Positions 9,073 to 19,265 of a stretch of DNA of 43,260 bases are shown here, in pieces. The position numbers were made by a program, and so were the translations under genes. The notes under the pieces are model-generated. The model was not told the origin of the DNA, made no database searches, and worked only from the letters and a program-made list of their open reading frames with translations. Position 1 is the stretch's first letter, and each line of letters opens with the position of its first letter. Source of the stretch: Stentor coeruleus (taxonomy: Eukaryota; Ciliophora; Heterotrichea; Heterotrichida; Stentoridae); assembly GCA_001970955.1 (NCBI GenBank), contig MPUH01000612.1:1-43260 (forward strand), read 5' to 3'.

Positions 9073-11601
9073 ATGGGTAAGTGCATATCAAAACCAATCA
9101 AATCGCCTAAAAACCAAGAAACAACAACAAGTACAATTACAGATGAGCTGAAGTCAGAAATCAAATCAGCCCAAGAAGTTATAAGCGTTATGACACCACC
9201 TCAATTAGAATTTCTCACCACAACTTTAAAAGACTATTATTTATTTAAAGGTCTGAATAATGATGATCTTGATGATATAATAAACAAGCTAAGACTTTTT
9301 GTTGTCCCACCAAATGAGTTTATTATCGTCCAAGGTGAAGTTGGGAATTTTTTCTATATACTTAATAGTGGAGAGGCTGATATTATTGTCAATGGAAATA
9401 AAGTTGGAGAGTATAGCAGAACAGGGTGCTTTGGTGAACTTGCTTTACTTACTAATTCGAGAAGAAAAGCATCGATTAAAACAAAAACCAAATGTAGTCT
9501 TTGGGGTATAGACAGACTGACTTTTAAAAATGCTTTAAAGCTCATTCGCTCTACAAGTAAAGATGAGATTAAAAAACTTTTGTTCCAGGCCCCATTTTTT
9601 GCCTTTTTGTCAGATTCTTGCAAAAACCAACTCCTAGAAGTTTCTATAATCAACGACTATTCTGATCAGGATATGATAATTGAAGAAAATCAAGAAGCTT
9701 GGTTTATTTATATAATAAAATCTGGCATAGTAAAAATTACTGTCAATGGTATTGAAAAAGGTACTCAAAGCGAAGGCCAAGTCTTTGGTGAAGGAGCTTT
9801 ACTTACAGGCGACAACAAAAGAAGAGCAACAGTTAGTTCAGTTGGTAGTACTCAGATCATATCTTTAGATCAAAAAGCTGTCATAGAAATAGTTGGGGTA
9901 AACTACAAGGAAATCTTTCAAAAAAACGTTATTATAAACTGTTTGGCTAATGATGAGAACTTTAAGTTTTTTGACTTGGATGTAATAAAAAATATCGCTA
10001 AAGCATTTACAGTAAAAACTCTTTATACAGATGAAGTGGCTATAAAATATGTTGAGGATATTAAAAATTATATTTATGTTGTGTGTTATGGGTGTATAAA
10101 ATCTGACACAAATGCATATGGAACTTATCAGATTATAGGCTTAGGGAATGCATTAGCTAAAAAAATCGGTAGATTTCCATATACCGCAACAACCGAGACC
10201 GCATTTGCATTTGCTCAATTACCTGATATAGAAGAAAAGCTTGGGTTTTCTATGAATTTCTTTAAAAAAGAACTTAAAAGTTACTTTTTCATTAAAAGTT
10301 TATACTTTTTCAGCACCTTATCCCTTCCAGGTATAGAACTTATATGCAAAAACTTAGCAGAAGTCAAATTCAGTAGGAACTTTGTGATTTATGAAGAAGA
10401 AGATTTGAATGATAACATTTATATAATAAAAGAAGGAGCTGTTGGGATATATAGCAAATCAACTCTAATTGCCAGATTAGATAAAGGGTCAACTTTTGGC
10501 GAAACATGCTTAAGTTGGGCTAAAAGACAAGTAACTGCAAAAACTTTAACAAAATGCACATGTTTAGAAATATCAAAAGATAAATTCGTAAAATATCATG
10601 AATCTGCTATCGCTGAAAAAGTTATTAGGAAAATGTATTATGAGAGTCAATTTTCTTTTACTGATTTGAAATTTTCAGAGAGGATTAATACAAACTATAA
10701 TAGGGATTATGTTTTTGGTTGGAGTGATATAAACCGTATGTTTTATTTTGTAGAGGTTATATATAAAAGCACAGTGACGAATAAAGAGAAATTTTCTAAT
10801 ATTGTTGATGAAAAATGCATTATGATTCAGTTAGATAATCCACATATTCCTAAGCTATTGAGGACTTATTCTGATTTGGGTAATGTGTATTTTGTGTATG
10901 AGTATTTCCCATTTGAGTATTTGAATAAGTTTAAAGGAAATAGATTCAGAGAAGATGAAGCGAAATTCATAATTTTAAGTTTATGCTCAGTTTTAGACTA
11001 TCTTGCAACTAAAAATATCCTACATCGGGATATTTCTCGTAATAATGTTTTAATAGATTCAAAAGGACAAGTTTGGCTATTTGGTTTCAACTATGCGAAA
11101 AAAATTGAAAACCGAAGCTATACAATATTAGATTCAAGTCTAGAATACAGGGCAAAAGAAGTTATTTTAGGCCGAGGGTATACAAGAGCTTCTGAATATT
11201 GGAGTTTAGGAGTTTTATTATTTGAACTCCTTACAGGGCAATTACCTTTTGGTATCAGATACTTTGATAACCCAGATGAAATCATTGAAAAAATTATCAA
11301 AAAACCTTTAGTAATTCCTGAATATATTGAAGCATCTACTCAAAGAATACTTGAAGGACTTTTACAAGAAGATCCATCTAAAAGATTCCAATTTGAAGAT
11401 ATAAAAATTTCATCATGGGCTAGAGGTTATGAGATAAAAGATATTGGGAATAATATTTTAGAAGGGGTTTTCAAGCCAAGTACAAGACAAATAGTTGGGT
11501 CAACTTTCACATTACGAGATCCTGGAAGAAAAATGGCATCGTTGCTAAATAATAAGCATTTAGATGAATACGAAGATATCGAATGGGACGAGTTTTTTTA
11601 A
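9073..11601 (+). CDS. PKG-like protein: four CNB domains plus a pseudokinase domain
   Basis: 842 residues. The N-terminus MGKCIS fits N-myristoylation at G2 and palmitoylation at C4. Cyclic-nucleotide-binding domains follow: CNB1 with FGELALL and RRKASI near residue 120, CNB2 with FGEGALL and RRATV near 238, a degenerate CNB3 (about 290-395), and CNB4 with FGE at 475 and RQVTA. Four CNBs with a poor third is the arrangement of apicomplexan/alveolate cGMP-dependent kinases. The kinase-like domain (about 545-800) ends with the AGC-type text YWSLGVLLFELLTGQLPFG. However, the glycine loop is lost, the VAIK lysine aligns with E561, HRD (651-653) is kept but the catalytic-loop Lys is Ser, DFG is GFN (671-673), and APE is AKE. 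It is probably catalytically dead and may act as a cGMP-responsive membrane scaffold. Stop is TAA. Confidence 0.85.
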   Translation: MGKCISKPIKSPKNQETTTSTITDELKSEIKSAQEVISVMTPPQLEFLTTTLKDYYLFKGLNNDDLDDIINKLRLFVVPPNEFIIVQGEVGNFFYILNSGEADIIVNGNKVGEYSRTGCFGELALLTNSRRKASIKTKTKCSLWGIDRLTFKNALKLIRSTSKDEIKKLLFQAPFFAFLSDSCKNQLLEVSIINDYSDQDMIIEENQEAWFIYIIKSGIVKITVNGIEKGTQSEGQVFGEGALLTGDNKRRATVSSVGSTQIISLDQKAVIEIVGVNYKEIFQKNVIINCLANDENFKFFDLDVIKNIAKAFTVKTLYTDEVAIKYVEDIKNYIYVVCYGCIKSDTNAYGTYQIIGLGNALAKKIGRFPYTATTETAFAFAQLPDIEEKLGFSMNFFKKELKSYFFIKSLYFFSTLSLPGIELICKNLAEVKFSRNFVIYEEEDLNDNIYIIKEGAVGIYSKSTLIARLDKGSTFGETCLSWAKRQVTAKTLTKCTCLEISKDKFVKYHESAIAEKVIRKMYYESQFSFTDLKFSERINTNYNRDYVFGWSDINRMFYFVEVIYKSTVTNKEKFSNIVDEKCIMIQLDNPHIPKLLRTYSDLGNVYFVYEYFPFEYLNKFKGNRFREDEAKFIILSLCSVLDYLATKNILHRDISRNNVLIDSKGQVWLFGFNYAKKIENRSYTILDSSLEYRAKEVILGRGYTRASEYWSLGVLLFELLTGQLPFGIRYFDNPDEIIEKIIKKPLVIPEYIEASTQRILEGLLQEDPSKRFQFEDIKISSWARGYEIKDIGNNILEGVFKPSTRQIVGSTFTLRDPGRKMASLLNNKHLDEYEDIEWDEFF

Positions 11602-12330
11602 GGATAACTTAAGTTAAAGATAAAATTATAGGAAATATAATTTATTATGAATATTGACGATAATAAAGAATAAAAAGTGAATTTAGGACTTAATAAGTAG
11701 TAGAAATGTAAAATAAATCTTTAATGGAATGTAGGAGATGCTCAAAAATAAGAAAAGGTAGAAACTCGACTTACTATGACTAGATCACACAAAGAAGATT
11801 TCTAAAAAAAAGTTTAAACCTTGTAACATAAACATAATCCAAGAATACAATGAAAGCGAAAAAACTTCTAAACTTTAAAAATCTACCATAAAAACTAAAA
11901 AAGAAAGCAAAAAAGTTTTTAACCTAAATGAATAAGTTAAAAATACAGCAAAGTCATTTGAATATTAAAATCCAATGAAATCAAAAATATAAACCCATAA
12001 CTTGAATCTACAATAAAAATAAATCTTAATTAAAATCCAATAATAAATACTCAAGCGAATTGATATAATAAATATAAAAAAGAACTTAAAAACCATTTAA
12101 AATCAAATAAGACTATTACCAAAAAATAAAAAGTATTAAGAAAATAAGTGAAAATTTCTAAGAATCTTAAATGTCCTAAAAGTTTCTTAAACCTCTTGAT
12201 GATAATAAAATTATAATATAGAAGAAAGTGCAATAAAATCATACAACTATTAAAAAATAACCATTATCAAATCATCCATCCCAAAAACTCCCATTTTCAA
12301 AAAAACTCATTACCTAAAATCGCAATTATC
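11602..12330. other. intergenic with skew switch near 11770
   Basis: 11602-11760 is G-rich on the + strand, the right flank of the PKG-like gene. About 11780-12330 is A- and C-rich and G-poor, the left flank of the TTLL gene. Short open frames on either strand here are expected from composition, and I see no supported gene. Confidence 0.55.
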
Positions 12331-14151
12331 TTAATTAGCATCTTCATCAGACTCATCATTCTCTCCATCCGAAGGGGGGTTTTCATTCGATACAAAAATA
12401 TCCAGTTTCTCCTTTCCCCTATTAAAAATCATGACAAATCTATTCTCACTAAAATCACACAAGTCACTATGGAAAAATTGATCCAAGGCAATATGAAAAC
12501 CATCTTCCAGCATTTTTGGTATTAACGTTGTCAAATAAGGCCCACTTAAAGCTAAACAAGGATTAGTATTAACTTCAATAAGCCAAGGGTTATAAAATTC
12601 ATCAATCATAAAATCATATCCTAAAATTTCAAAACTATGCAATCTGCGTTTTGGGTCAAGTTTTGTACATGTAGCAGCAATAGTATCCCTAACAATATTC
12701 ACCATTTTTGGATAAACTTCATCAAAAAAATTCACTTTTTTATCACAGTTCTGATTAATATACTCTTGAAATTCAGCATAATTCAATTTATTCCCTGCTT
12801 CAAATTTCCCATACTCTGCTGATTTTTTTTGAACGGCATCATTAGTTAAATGAATGAATTTATTATGCACATTTTCTAATGAGAACTCGGCAACTGATGT
12901 ACGAAGATATCCATCTTTATAAAAATAAGCTTGAAGATTACCGTTATAACATAATAAAAGTAGGTAACATCTGATGTCAAATTTACGGTTGAGGTAAAGA
13001 AGAGGTCGATAAACATATTTTTGAATGATGTATGTTCGAGTTTTTCCTGGGGCGTATTCGAAATCTTCGAGTTTTTCTTGAACTTCGGAGATTGATGAAC
13101 AGACACTGATTCCAATACCTCGATTTGTAGCTTCACCAGGTTTGACTAACCAATTGTTTTTTAGATAAGGGTCGTTTTCATTGTCGATTTTTTCTTGGAT
13201 TTCGAGGAATTTCGCTTTAAAAGCTTGGAAACTTGGATCTCGGGTACCGTTGATGATGTGAAAAGTTAGAGGAATGTATAAGAAAGGGTCTTTGTTTAAG
13301 GTTTTGTAATAAGCCACCATATTGGTAAAAAGCTTTTTTTTGCTACAAAGTTCGTAGTTACGTTCGACACGGTTATAAAGTTTCATTTTCGAAGGGTTGA
13401 TTAAAGTTGGAGGACTTAAAGATACCCACTCCTCATCAGGGAACATACTCAATCCTGACATTTTAGGTACCGGGATTTTATCATTAGCTTCTATAGATAC
13501 AGGTAAAGTGTCAACAATATCCATTTTCTTAACTTGAGTCCATATAAAATGTGCTGAATGGGTTGTATAAACCTTTATCCATCCTGGTTTTTTTCTCATA
13601 ACCTTATTCACTAAACTTTCATTATTCCCAGGACCGATATAATACTTATATTCTCTTTTATGCTTTGTAATCTCAGTCCCATTACTCATTTGCATCATTG
13701 TTATGTATTTATTATACATTTCAACTGAAGGCTTTGGACATTTTATAACAATTGAAGGTTTTTTTATTTTTGGTTTAAGTCGTGGGATGTTTTTTGCATG
13801 TATTTTCTCTTTAATCTGTGGTAATGATGTTGGGGCTAATAAGATTGGGTTTTGTAAAATGCTTGATTCGTTGTCTTCTTGATCAGACTGTGCATGCTTT
13901 TTTTTAGGTTTTCGTTGGAAAGCTGATAAGAGCCAGCTGGATTTTTCGATGTTTTTACCTAGGATTTCACTTATGAATGAAAGCTCTTTTTCTGGGACTT
14001 CGTATTTAGGCATTTTCTCGTAACTGGATATGTTTGCACGTGATTGGCTGCGGATAGACTGCAGCTTGATTAAATTTTTCCCGTTGACCATAAGTGGCAT
14101 GTGGAAATCGTTTGCATTAGTCTTCACTCGTTTTTCAAAGGTTGTGTTCAT
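12331..14151 (-). CDS. tubulin tyrosine ligase-like (TTLL) polyglutamylase/polyglycylase family
   Basis: 606 residues with a C-terminal TTL/ATP-grasp domain (about 200-575). Landmarks: NNWLVKPGEATNRGIGI (near 337), the K-P-x-x-x-x-x-R-G-x-G-I ATP-grasp signature; IIQKYVYRPLLYLNRKFDIR, where the KFDIR Arg helps bind nucleotide; KFIHLTNDAVQ; and FEILGYDFMIDEFYNPWLIE then VNTNPCL (near 525), with the metal- and ATP-binding E and N residues. All key residues look intact. These enzymes add Glu or Gly chains to tubulin in cilia and cortical microtubules. The long basic N-terminal 150 residues are low in family conservation. Whether it glutamylates or glycylates cannot be told here. Stop is TAA; the first ATG at 14151 is taken as start. 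Confidence 0.88.
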   Translation of the reverse strand: MNTTFEKRVKTNANDFHMPLMVNGKNLIKLQSIRSQSRANISSYEKMPKYEVPEKELSFISEILGKNIEKSSWLLSAFQRKPKKKHAQSDQEDNESSILQNPILLAPTSLPQIKEKIHAKNIPRLKPKIKKPSIVIKCPKPSVEMYNKYITMMQMSNGTEITKHKREYKYYIGPGNNESLVNKVMRKKPGWIKVYTTHSAHFIWTQVKKMDIVDTLPVSIEANDKIPVPKMSGLSMFPDEEWVSLSPPTLINPSKMKLYNRVERNYELCSKKKLFTNMVAYYKTLNKDPFLYIPLTFHIINGTRDPSFQAFKAKFLEIQEKIDNENDPYLKNNWLVKPGEATNRGIGISVCSSISEVQEKLEDFEYAPGKTRTYIIQKYVYRPLLYLNRKFDIRCYLLLLCYNGNLQAYFYKDGYLRTSVAEFSLENVHNKFIHLTNDAVQKKSAEYGKFEAGNKLNYAEFQEYINQNCDKKVNFFDEVYPKMVNIVRDTIAATCTKLDPKRRLHSFEILGYDFMIDEFYNPWLIEVNTNPCLALSGPYLTTLIPKMLEDGFHIALDQFFHSDLCDFSENRFVMIFNRGKEKLDIFVSNENPPSDGENDESDEDAN

Positions 14152-14589
14152 TTTTTATTATCTAATTGTTTATTTGACCTTGATTATGATTATGAATAAG
14201 ATTAATAGATTGTTTTTAAGGTTTTGAGAGGAAAAAAGATTGAATTGTTAGTTATAAGATAATTTAGGAAATAAGATAGGTTTTTAGTATTGAAATATAT
14301 TTCTAGAACTGGAAATTTTGATTTATAGATGGAAGTTAGGATGAAATATTGCTTTTAGGATAGGGTGGATTTGTAGGGTTTATAGGAAGATATTTGATGA
14401 GAGTTTCTAATAATGCAAAACATAGAATCATATGAAAGTTTACAATAATATAATACAATAAATAATTGGAGAAATTTAATGATGAATTTTGCTTAATCGT
14501 TTAATTTTTTGTTTTTTAAAGCAAGTTATTTATATAACTTTTAAAACCTAGCGTACTAGATAATTAAATCATATATAATTATGTTTTAT
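14152..14589. other. intergenic
   Basis: 14152-14400 is G-rich on the + strand (right flank of the TTLL gene). The rest is AT-rich without a clear C-rich segment before the next gene. No gene seen. Confidence 0.55.
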
Positions 14590-16794
14590 CTAGCATAAAC
14601 AAACATCATGGGCCATTTTTTTATCTTTACACTTATGCTCATCAATACGTCTTGCCTTAACCACAACAAAACCAACCTCAACAAGTCCATTTTTTCTATC
14701 AAAAAAATGCCTCTTAACCGGATAATTGCTAAGACTTTCCATTTTCTCAATTTCTGCCTCAACTCCAACATAAATTAGAAACTCAATCCTAACATTTATA
14801 AACCCAACAACCGATGAAATCACTTTTATTAACCCATTCCCATCCTCAGAATCCAAATTTAATCTTAATTGATAAACTTCTAATATTTCATCAATATCTA
14901 TATCTTTACAAAATATCCCATCAATATAATATGAATTTAAATGCTCAGCAGTTAAGATTACAACTGGAAATATACCTTTTTTTAAAATCAATGAGTTTAA
15001 AGGAATTGTTTCAAATTCAGTACATTGGCAGAAATGATCAAAAATATCTATATCTAAACATGTTCTTGTGTCAGTAATTTTCTCCATAAACACAGAAAGA
15101 AAGTTGGAGTTTTTTACTTTATTTTTAATACTTTTGTAAATTGTTGATGAGGATTGTAATTCACCATATGGAGCATGAGCTAAATGATGAAGAGATAAAT
15201 ACCAGTCTGTTGGGCTTATAAGTTTTTGAGTATTGTATGATAATATGTTATTTGTTTGAGAACCAAGACTGTTTATTAAAGATTTTTTTGTAAAGAGGAT
15301 ATTTAGTGAAGATGAGGATTCTATGAAATTATCGATAAAATTATTGAATGTTTTGGTTTCCCACCCATGGTCACTTGTTAACATAATCATAAAATCTTCA
15401 TTTGAGTTTTTGTAAATTTGAATAATATTATATATTGTATTTTTTAAATTTTTATCCAAAACAGTCACAGAATTATTTTCAGAATCCAACCCAACTGTTA
15501 TTTTGTTAATAGAAAACTTGTTTACTCCTTGATAATTTCTTATAAACTGTTCTAAATATTCCAAGACAATTTTGTGAGCATTTTTATCACCAAAGCATTT
15601 ATTAGTAAAATCCTTACTATCATACTTAAAAACGCCTCTTGCTGTGTTCCAAAACCCAGCAAGCGAATGATCTGTATTTATTTTCTTACCAAAATCATGG
15701 CAAGTATCATTTTCCATATTATCAAACCCAATCATAGTCACATATCCCATTTTTTCATAGTATTTCCAAACACTATCTTCTTGAATCTCTTTAAAAAAGT
15801 CATCAAATATATCTTTTGTACAATTTGCCCCTTTAACATATTTTAAATGCTCTTCTATATTTTTCCCTAACAACATTGATATAAAACTCTCTCTAGATTT
15901 TTTACTTTGTCCATTGTTTATAAGAAAATCATAAGCATTATAAATATCATTTTCCTCTATTTCTGTATTTATAAATTCAGCAGTTTCAGTTAGGGTTGTG
16001 TAAAATTGTTGTCTTGATAGTGAGCTTAAAATAATCACATGCATGCCAAATGGTTTGTAACTTGAAGAAAACTGATTTGCTAATTTTGATGCACGATCAT
16101 AAGCTAAAGGTAAAAACTTATTCTGAACTTTACTTTGTTTATTAAACTCTGTACAATAAACCATAACAAATTCATAATAATTTACTTCAACCTCAATCTT
16201 CCCCATAAACGGCTTCCAGTTTATTTTCGGATATGAAATTTTATAAGTTTCAAATTCTAATGAAGGACCTAATAAATACCATCCCGGGTCTCCATTTGGG
16301 CATTCCACTTGAACATAAGTTGTATTCAACACAACATATGGCATATTATTTCTTTTACATTCATAAAAAATCTCAATTTTTTTATCAAAAATCCTCTTTA
16401 AACCAAAACTATCAAAATTATAAGGTTTACAAGTTGTACTTAGATCAGTAATTTCCTCATCAGCCCTTAGTCTTTTTTCTTTAACTTCTACAAATTTCGA
16501 CTTAAAATCATCAATAATTTTTGGTTTTACATCGACTTTATTAGAATCTTCTTCTGATTTTTGTCTTGAAGAATTTTGTAATATTTCATCGTTGTTTAAG
16601 TAAGATAAAGTTTTGTTTGTTGATAGTATCTGATTAGAAGTATTTGTATTAAAAATATGCTCTTGGGATATGAGGATATTGTATATGTAACTTGAAGTTT
16701 GAAAAGGTGAGAAAAGGTAAATAGTTGATACTATGAAGAGCAATGTAAAGATAAAAATCAAGTATTGGATTTTTGTATGAGTTGAGAATGACAT
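14590..16794 (-). CDS. type II membrane protein, DUF229/sulfatase-like
   Basis: 734 residues. Short basic-polar N-terminus, then one membrane segment at about residues 10-30, giving a signal-anchor topology with a large lumenal or extracellular part. The body resembles the DUF229 group (PF02995) of the alkaline phosphatase/sulfatase superfamily: GMHVIILSSLSRQQF (near 250) matches the family's first strand plus D-S-L-S-R nucleophile region, IGFDNM is the following strand, LTSDHGWE (near 473) is the metal-ligand D-H-G motif, and LISPTDWYLSLHHLAH matches the later S-P-x-D helix. The first motif has S where DUF229 proteins have the metal-binding D, so activity is uncertain. N-glycosylation sequons are frequent. 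Stop is TAG. Confidence 0.65.
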   Translation of the reverse strand: MSFSTHTKIQYLIFIFTLLFIVSTIYLFSPFQTSSYIYNILISQEHIFNTNTSNQILSTNKTLSYLNNDEILQNSSRQKSEEDSNKVDVKPKIIDDFKSKFVEVKEKRLRADEEITDLSTTCKPYNFDSFGLKRIFDKKIEIFYECKRNNMPYVVLNTTYVQVECPNGDPGWYLLGPSLEFETYKISYPKINWKPFMGKIEVEVNYYEFVMVYCTEFNKQSKVQNKFLPLAYDRASKLANQFSSSYKPFGMHVIILSSLSRQQFYTTLTETAEFINTEIEENDIYNAYDFLINNGQSKKSRESFISMLLGKNIEEHLKYVKGANCTKDIFDDFFKEIQEDSVWKYYEKMGYVTMIGFDNMENDTCHDFGKKINTDHSLAGFWNTARGVFKYDSKDFTNKCFGDKNAHKIVLEYLEQFIRNYQGVNKFSINKITVGLDSENNSVTVLDKNLKNTIYNIIQIYKNSNEDFMIMLTSDHGWETKTFNNFIDNFIESSSSLNILFTKKSLINSLGSQTNNILSYNTQKLISPTDWYLSLHHLAHAPYGELQSSSTIYKSIKNKVKNSNFLSVFMEKITDTRTCLDIDIFDHFCQCTEFETIPLNSLILKKGIFPVVILTAEHLNSYYIDGIFCKDIDIDEILEVYQLRLNLDSEDGNGLIKVISSVVGFINVRIEFLIYVGVEAEIEKMESLSNYPVKRHFFDRKNGLVEVGFVVVKARRIDEHKCKDKKMAHDVCLC

Positions 16795-17681
16795 TATTGA
16801 TTGTTTATATTAGATAAATGAGGATAGTGATTAGGTAAATTTTGGGAGTTATGAAATTTAAAGGATGATGATAGGAGAAAATTATGATGGAGTTGTGAAG
16901 AGTGTCATAAAAACTGCGATTGCTGTGTGGAGAAATTTAAGGAGGAGTTGAAAAAAATACTTTTTGTTGATGGGAAGACTTTTATGGATTAGGTAAGAAA
17001 ATTAGATTTTTGCTTTTTTGATGTTGGGTGTTAGGGTTGATTTTTTTAGGGGCATTAGGCTTGAATATGATTTGGTTTATGTAAATAGAAGCTTTCTTAT
17101 AGTTGCATATTTGAAAATATTTTCTGAGTAATTTTATATAAGAAATGTGAGTATTGTATATTTATATTATAGATATTATTTAAGAGTTTATGATATGATT
17201 GTTGAGTATAAGGAAATTTTCAATAAGGATTGGATTTAAGATGCAATAGTTTTAAAGATTTAGTTTAAGATATACTTGTTGGGGTTTGTGCAATAATCCA
17301 AAAAAAAATATTTTATTTTACATGATCAAGGGGGTAAAATTATAATTTTTTGAAGGAATGATTTAGGTATAATGGGTATTAGGGTTTGTTGTGTAAACTT
17401 ATAATTTGTATAGGATAAGATTAGGATTTAATTAAAACTTTATATGAAATTTATTATAAGGTTAAGTTATATGATAATTATTAGTTTTACTAATAATATT
17501 AAGAATTAGTATATAAACTTCAAATTTAATACAAACAAAGAATAGAAATATAATAAACCATATCGTTGATACTTTTAGAATATTTTCACAATAAATTAAA
17601 CTGGTTTTATATTTAAAAATAATTTTCACTATGAAAATATCTTATCCCTAAAGCTTATATGTTAAATTAATATATACTAAA
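16795..17681. other. intergenic, long G-rich 5' flank
   Basis: About 16800-17460 is strongly G-rich and C-poor on the + strand, the 5' side of the DUF229-like gene. About 17480-17681 is AT-rich with more C, the 3' side of the importin-alpha-like gene. No gene recognised. Confidence 0.6.
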
Positions 17682-19265
17682 CTAATCAAAGTTAAAAACA
17701 GTTATAGGTCGCATTTGTAAATTTAAACTTGAATCTTCTAATTGGTTATTTGAAAAATATTCAACCAAAATATTTAATGCTTCTGATTTTACTATGTCAT
17801 CACGACTGTTCATCATATCTTCTAATTTGCTTATCCCATCTAAATCTATGAAAATATTTTTAAAGTTTTCCCACTTTTCTCCTTCTACGAAATTTTTCAC
17901 TGCGAAGAAAATATTGTGTAAAGCTTTTAGGACAATAACATGCTGCTCACAATTTCCCCCACCCAACCCTTTAACCATAATCTCCATCACATTAAAATCA
18001 AGCACTTTCCTAAGTAATCCAATATCTTTTGTACTAGCTATACAACAAACACAAACTATTGCATTAAATTTTATCTTATAATTAGCAGAAGTCACATTAT
18101 CAATTATCACCAATATTATTTCATTATCCAAAACAGCTTTAACAGTTTGATCACAATTTTCCAAAATCTTCCTCAACAACAAAAAAAATTCGCATTTCAC
18201 TTCACTATTAGTATTTTTAATCACAATCAAAATTATATTTAAAATCCCATAATCAACTAACAACATTGATTTTTCTTTATAATTTTCTATAACATTTCCA
18301 ACAATTTTACAAGCAACAACAACAATTTCATGATTTCTATTGTTAAAAAAGCTCATAATAATTTTCAAATAATCTGTTGTGTATATAAAATTTATAACAT
18401 TTTCAAAGCTTTTTGATATATAAAATACTATCAATAAAGCTGAATAAAGAATTTCATTATTATCTGAACTAAGGCTTTCTAAAATACAATAAAAAAATTT
18501 TTCGCATATTTCTTTATATTGTAAAATATCAAAACTCACAAGTTTTCTTAACACCCAAAAACAAGCTAGTTTTATGTTTATATCAGGATTTTTAATATCT
18601 TTAATACAGTTTTCTAAAATCCCACTTTTAATAACATAATCCCTATTTTCAATACTATCACCAATAATACTCTTAATAACCTTATAAGCATATTCTTTTA
18701 TATCTTTATTATATCCAAAATTTATAATCCCAATAATTTCTTCAATAATCATATTTTCCTTAAATCGATTTGCCACATCTAAAGATTTCATACAAGCTTT
18801 ATATATAATTTTCAATGACAGGATTTTTAAATACACATCATTTAATTTGAGGATTTTCATAAACGCTATAACTTGGTTTGAATGGAATATTTCATTATAA
18901 GGTAAAGATATTGATTTTTCTGTAACTTCATATAAGGTTTCTAAAAGAGATGATATAATAATTGGAGCTTTAGCTTTAGGGATTAGTTCTGTTAATAGAA
19001 AAAGTCTTTGGATTGAGTTGAGTTTTGTATTTTTAAATTCGCCGATTGCTGATATTAATATTACTGGAATGGATTCTATAGGGAAAATAAAATAACCAGA
19101 GATTTGAGCGTAGTCTGGGTTAGCTGTGGCGCGCTTTTTATTGAGGTTTTCGATTCTTTTTTTCTTTCTGAGATTAATAGCGAAAAATTCTCGGCTTTGT
19201 TTTAGTTCGCAGTGGGTTGGAGTTTGTTGGAACTTTTCACTTCTTACTTTTGATTTGTCTTCCAT
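17682..19265 (-). CDS. importin-alpha-like armadillo-repeat protein
   Basis: 527 residues. Near the N-terminus, REFFAINLRKKKRIENLNKKR (about 25-45) matches the importin-beta-binding (IBB) domain of karyopherin alpha, whose core is L-R-K-x-K-R. The rest is a solenoid of about ten armadillo-type helical repeats (about 70-500), recognisable as repeated 42-residue units with hydrophobic helices such as ILENCIKDIKNPDINIKLAC and VIENYKEKSMLLVDYGILNI. Length matches importin alphas (500-550). The usual W-x-x-x-N array that binds nuclear localisation signals is poorly kept: few Trp are present in the solenoid, so cargo binding may differ. Expected role: adaptor between nuclear cargo and importin beta. 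Stop is TAG. Confidence 0.72.
   Translation of the reverse strand: MEDKSKVRSEKFQQTPTHCELKQSREFFAINLRKKKRIENLNKKRATANPDYAQISGYFIFPIESIPVILISAIGEFKNTKLNSIQRLFLLTELIPKAKAPIIISSLLETLYEVTEKSISLPYNEIFHSNQVIAFMKILKLNDVYLKILSLKIIYKACMKSLDVANRFKENMIIEEIIGIINFGYNKDIKEYAYKVIKSIIGDSIENRDYVIKSGILENCIKDIKNPDINIKLACFWVLRKLVSFDILQYKEICEKFFYCILESLSSDNNEILYSALLIVFYISKSFENVINFIYTTDYLKIIMSFFNNRNHEIVVVACKIVGNVIENYKEKSMLLVDYGILNIILIVIKNTNSEVKCEFFLLLRKILENCDQTVKAVLDNEIILVIIDNVTSANYKIKFNAIVCVCCIASTKDIGLLRKVLDFNVMEIMVKGLGGGNCEQHVIVLKALHNIFFAVKNFVEGEKWENFKNIFIDLDGISKLEDMMNSRDDIVKSEALNILVEYFSNNQLEDSSLNLQMRPITVFNFD

Noticed and set aside
11840-12240. + strand spacer that reads protein-like if TAA were Gln
   Set aside because: TAA density equals that expected for an A-rich, G-poor sequence, so the reading is not evidence for coding or for code reassignment.
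12051-12242. 63-codon hydrophobic open frame on the minus strand
   Set aside because: The Phe/Leu/Tyr-rich text is what A-rich spacer gives on the opposite strand; no homology or flanks of its own.
14586-14771. Short minus-strand frame overlapping the end of the DUF229-like gene
   Set aside because: Another frame of the same coding strand, with no features.
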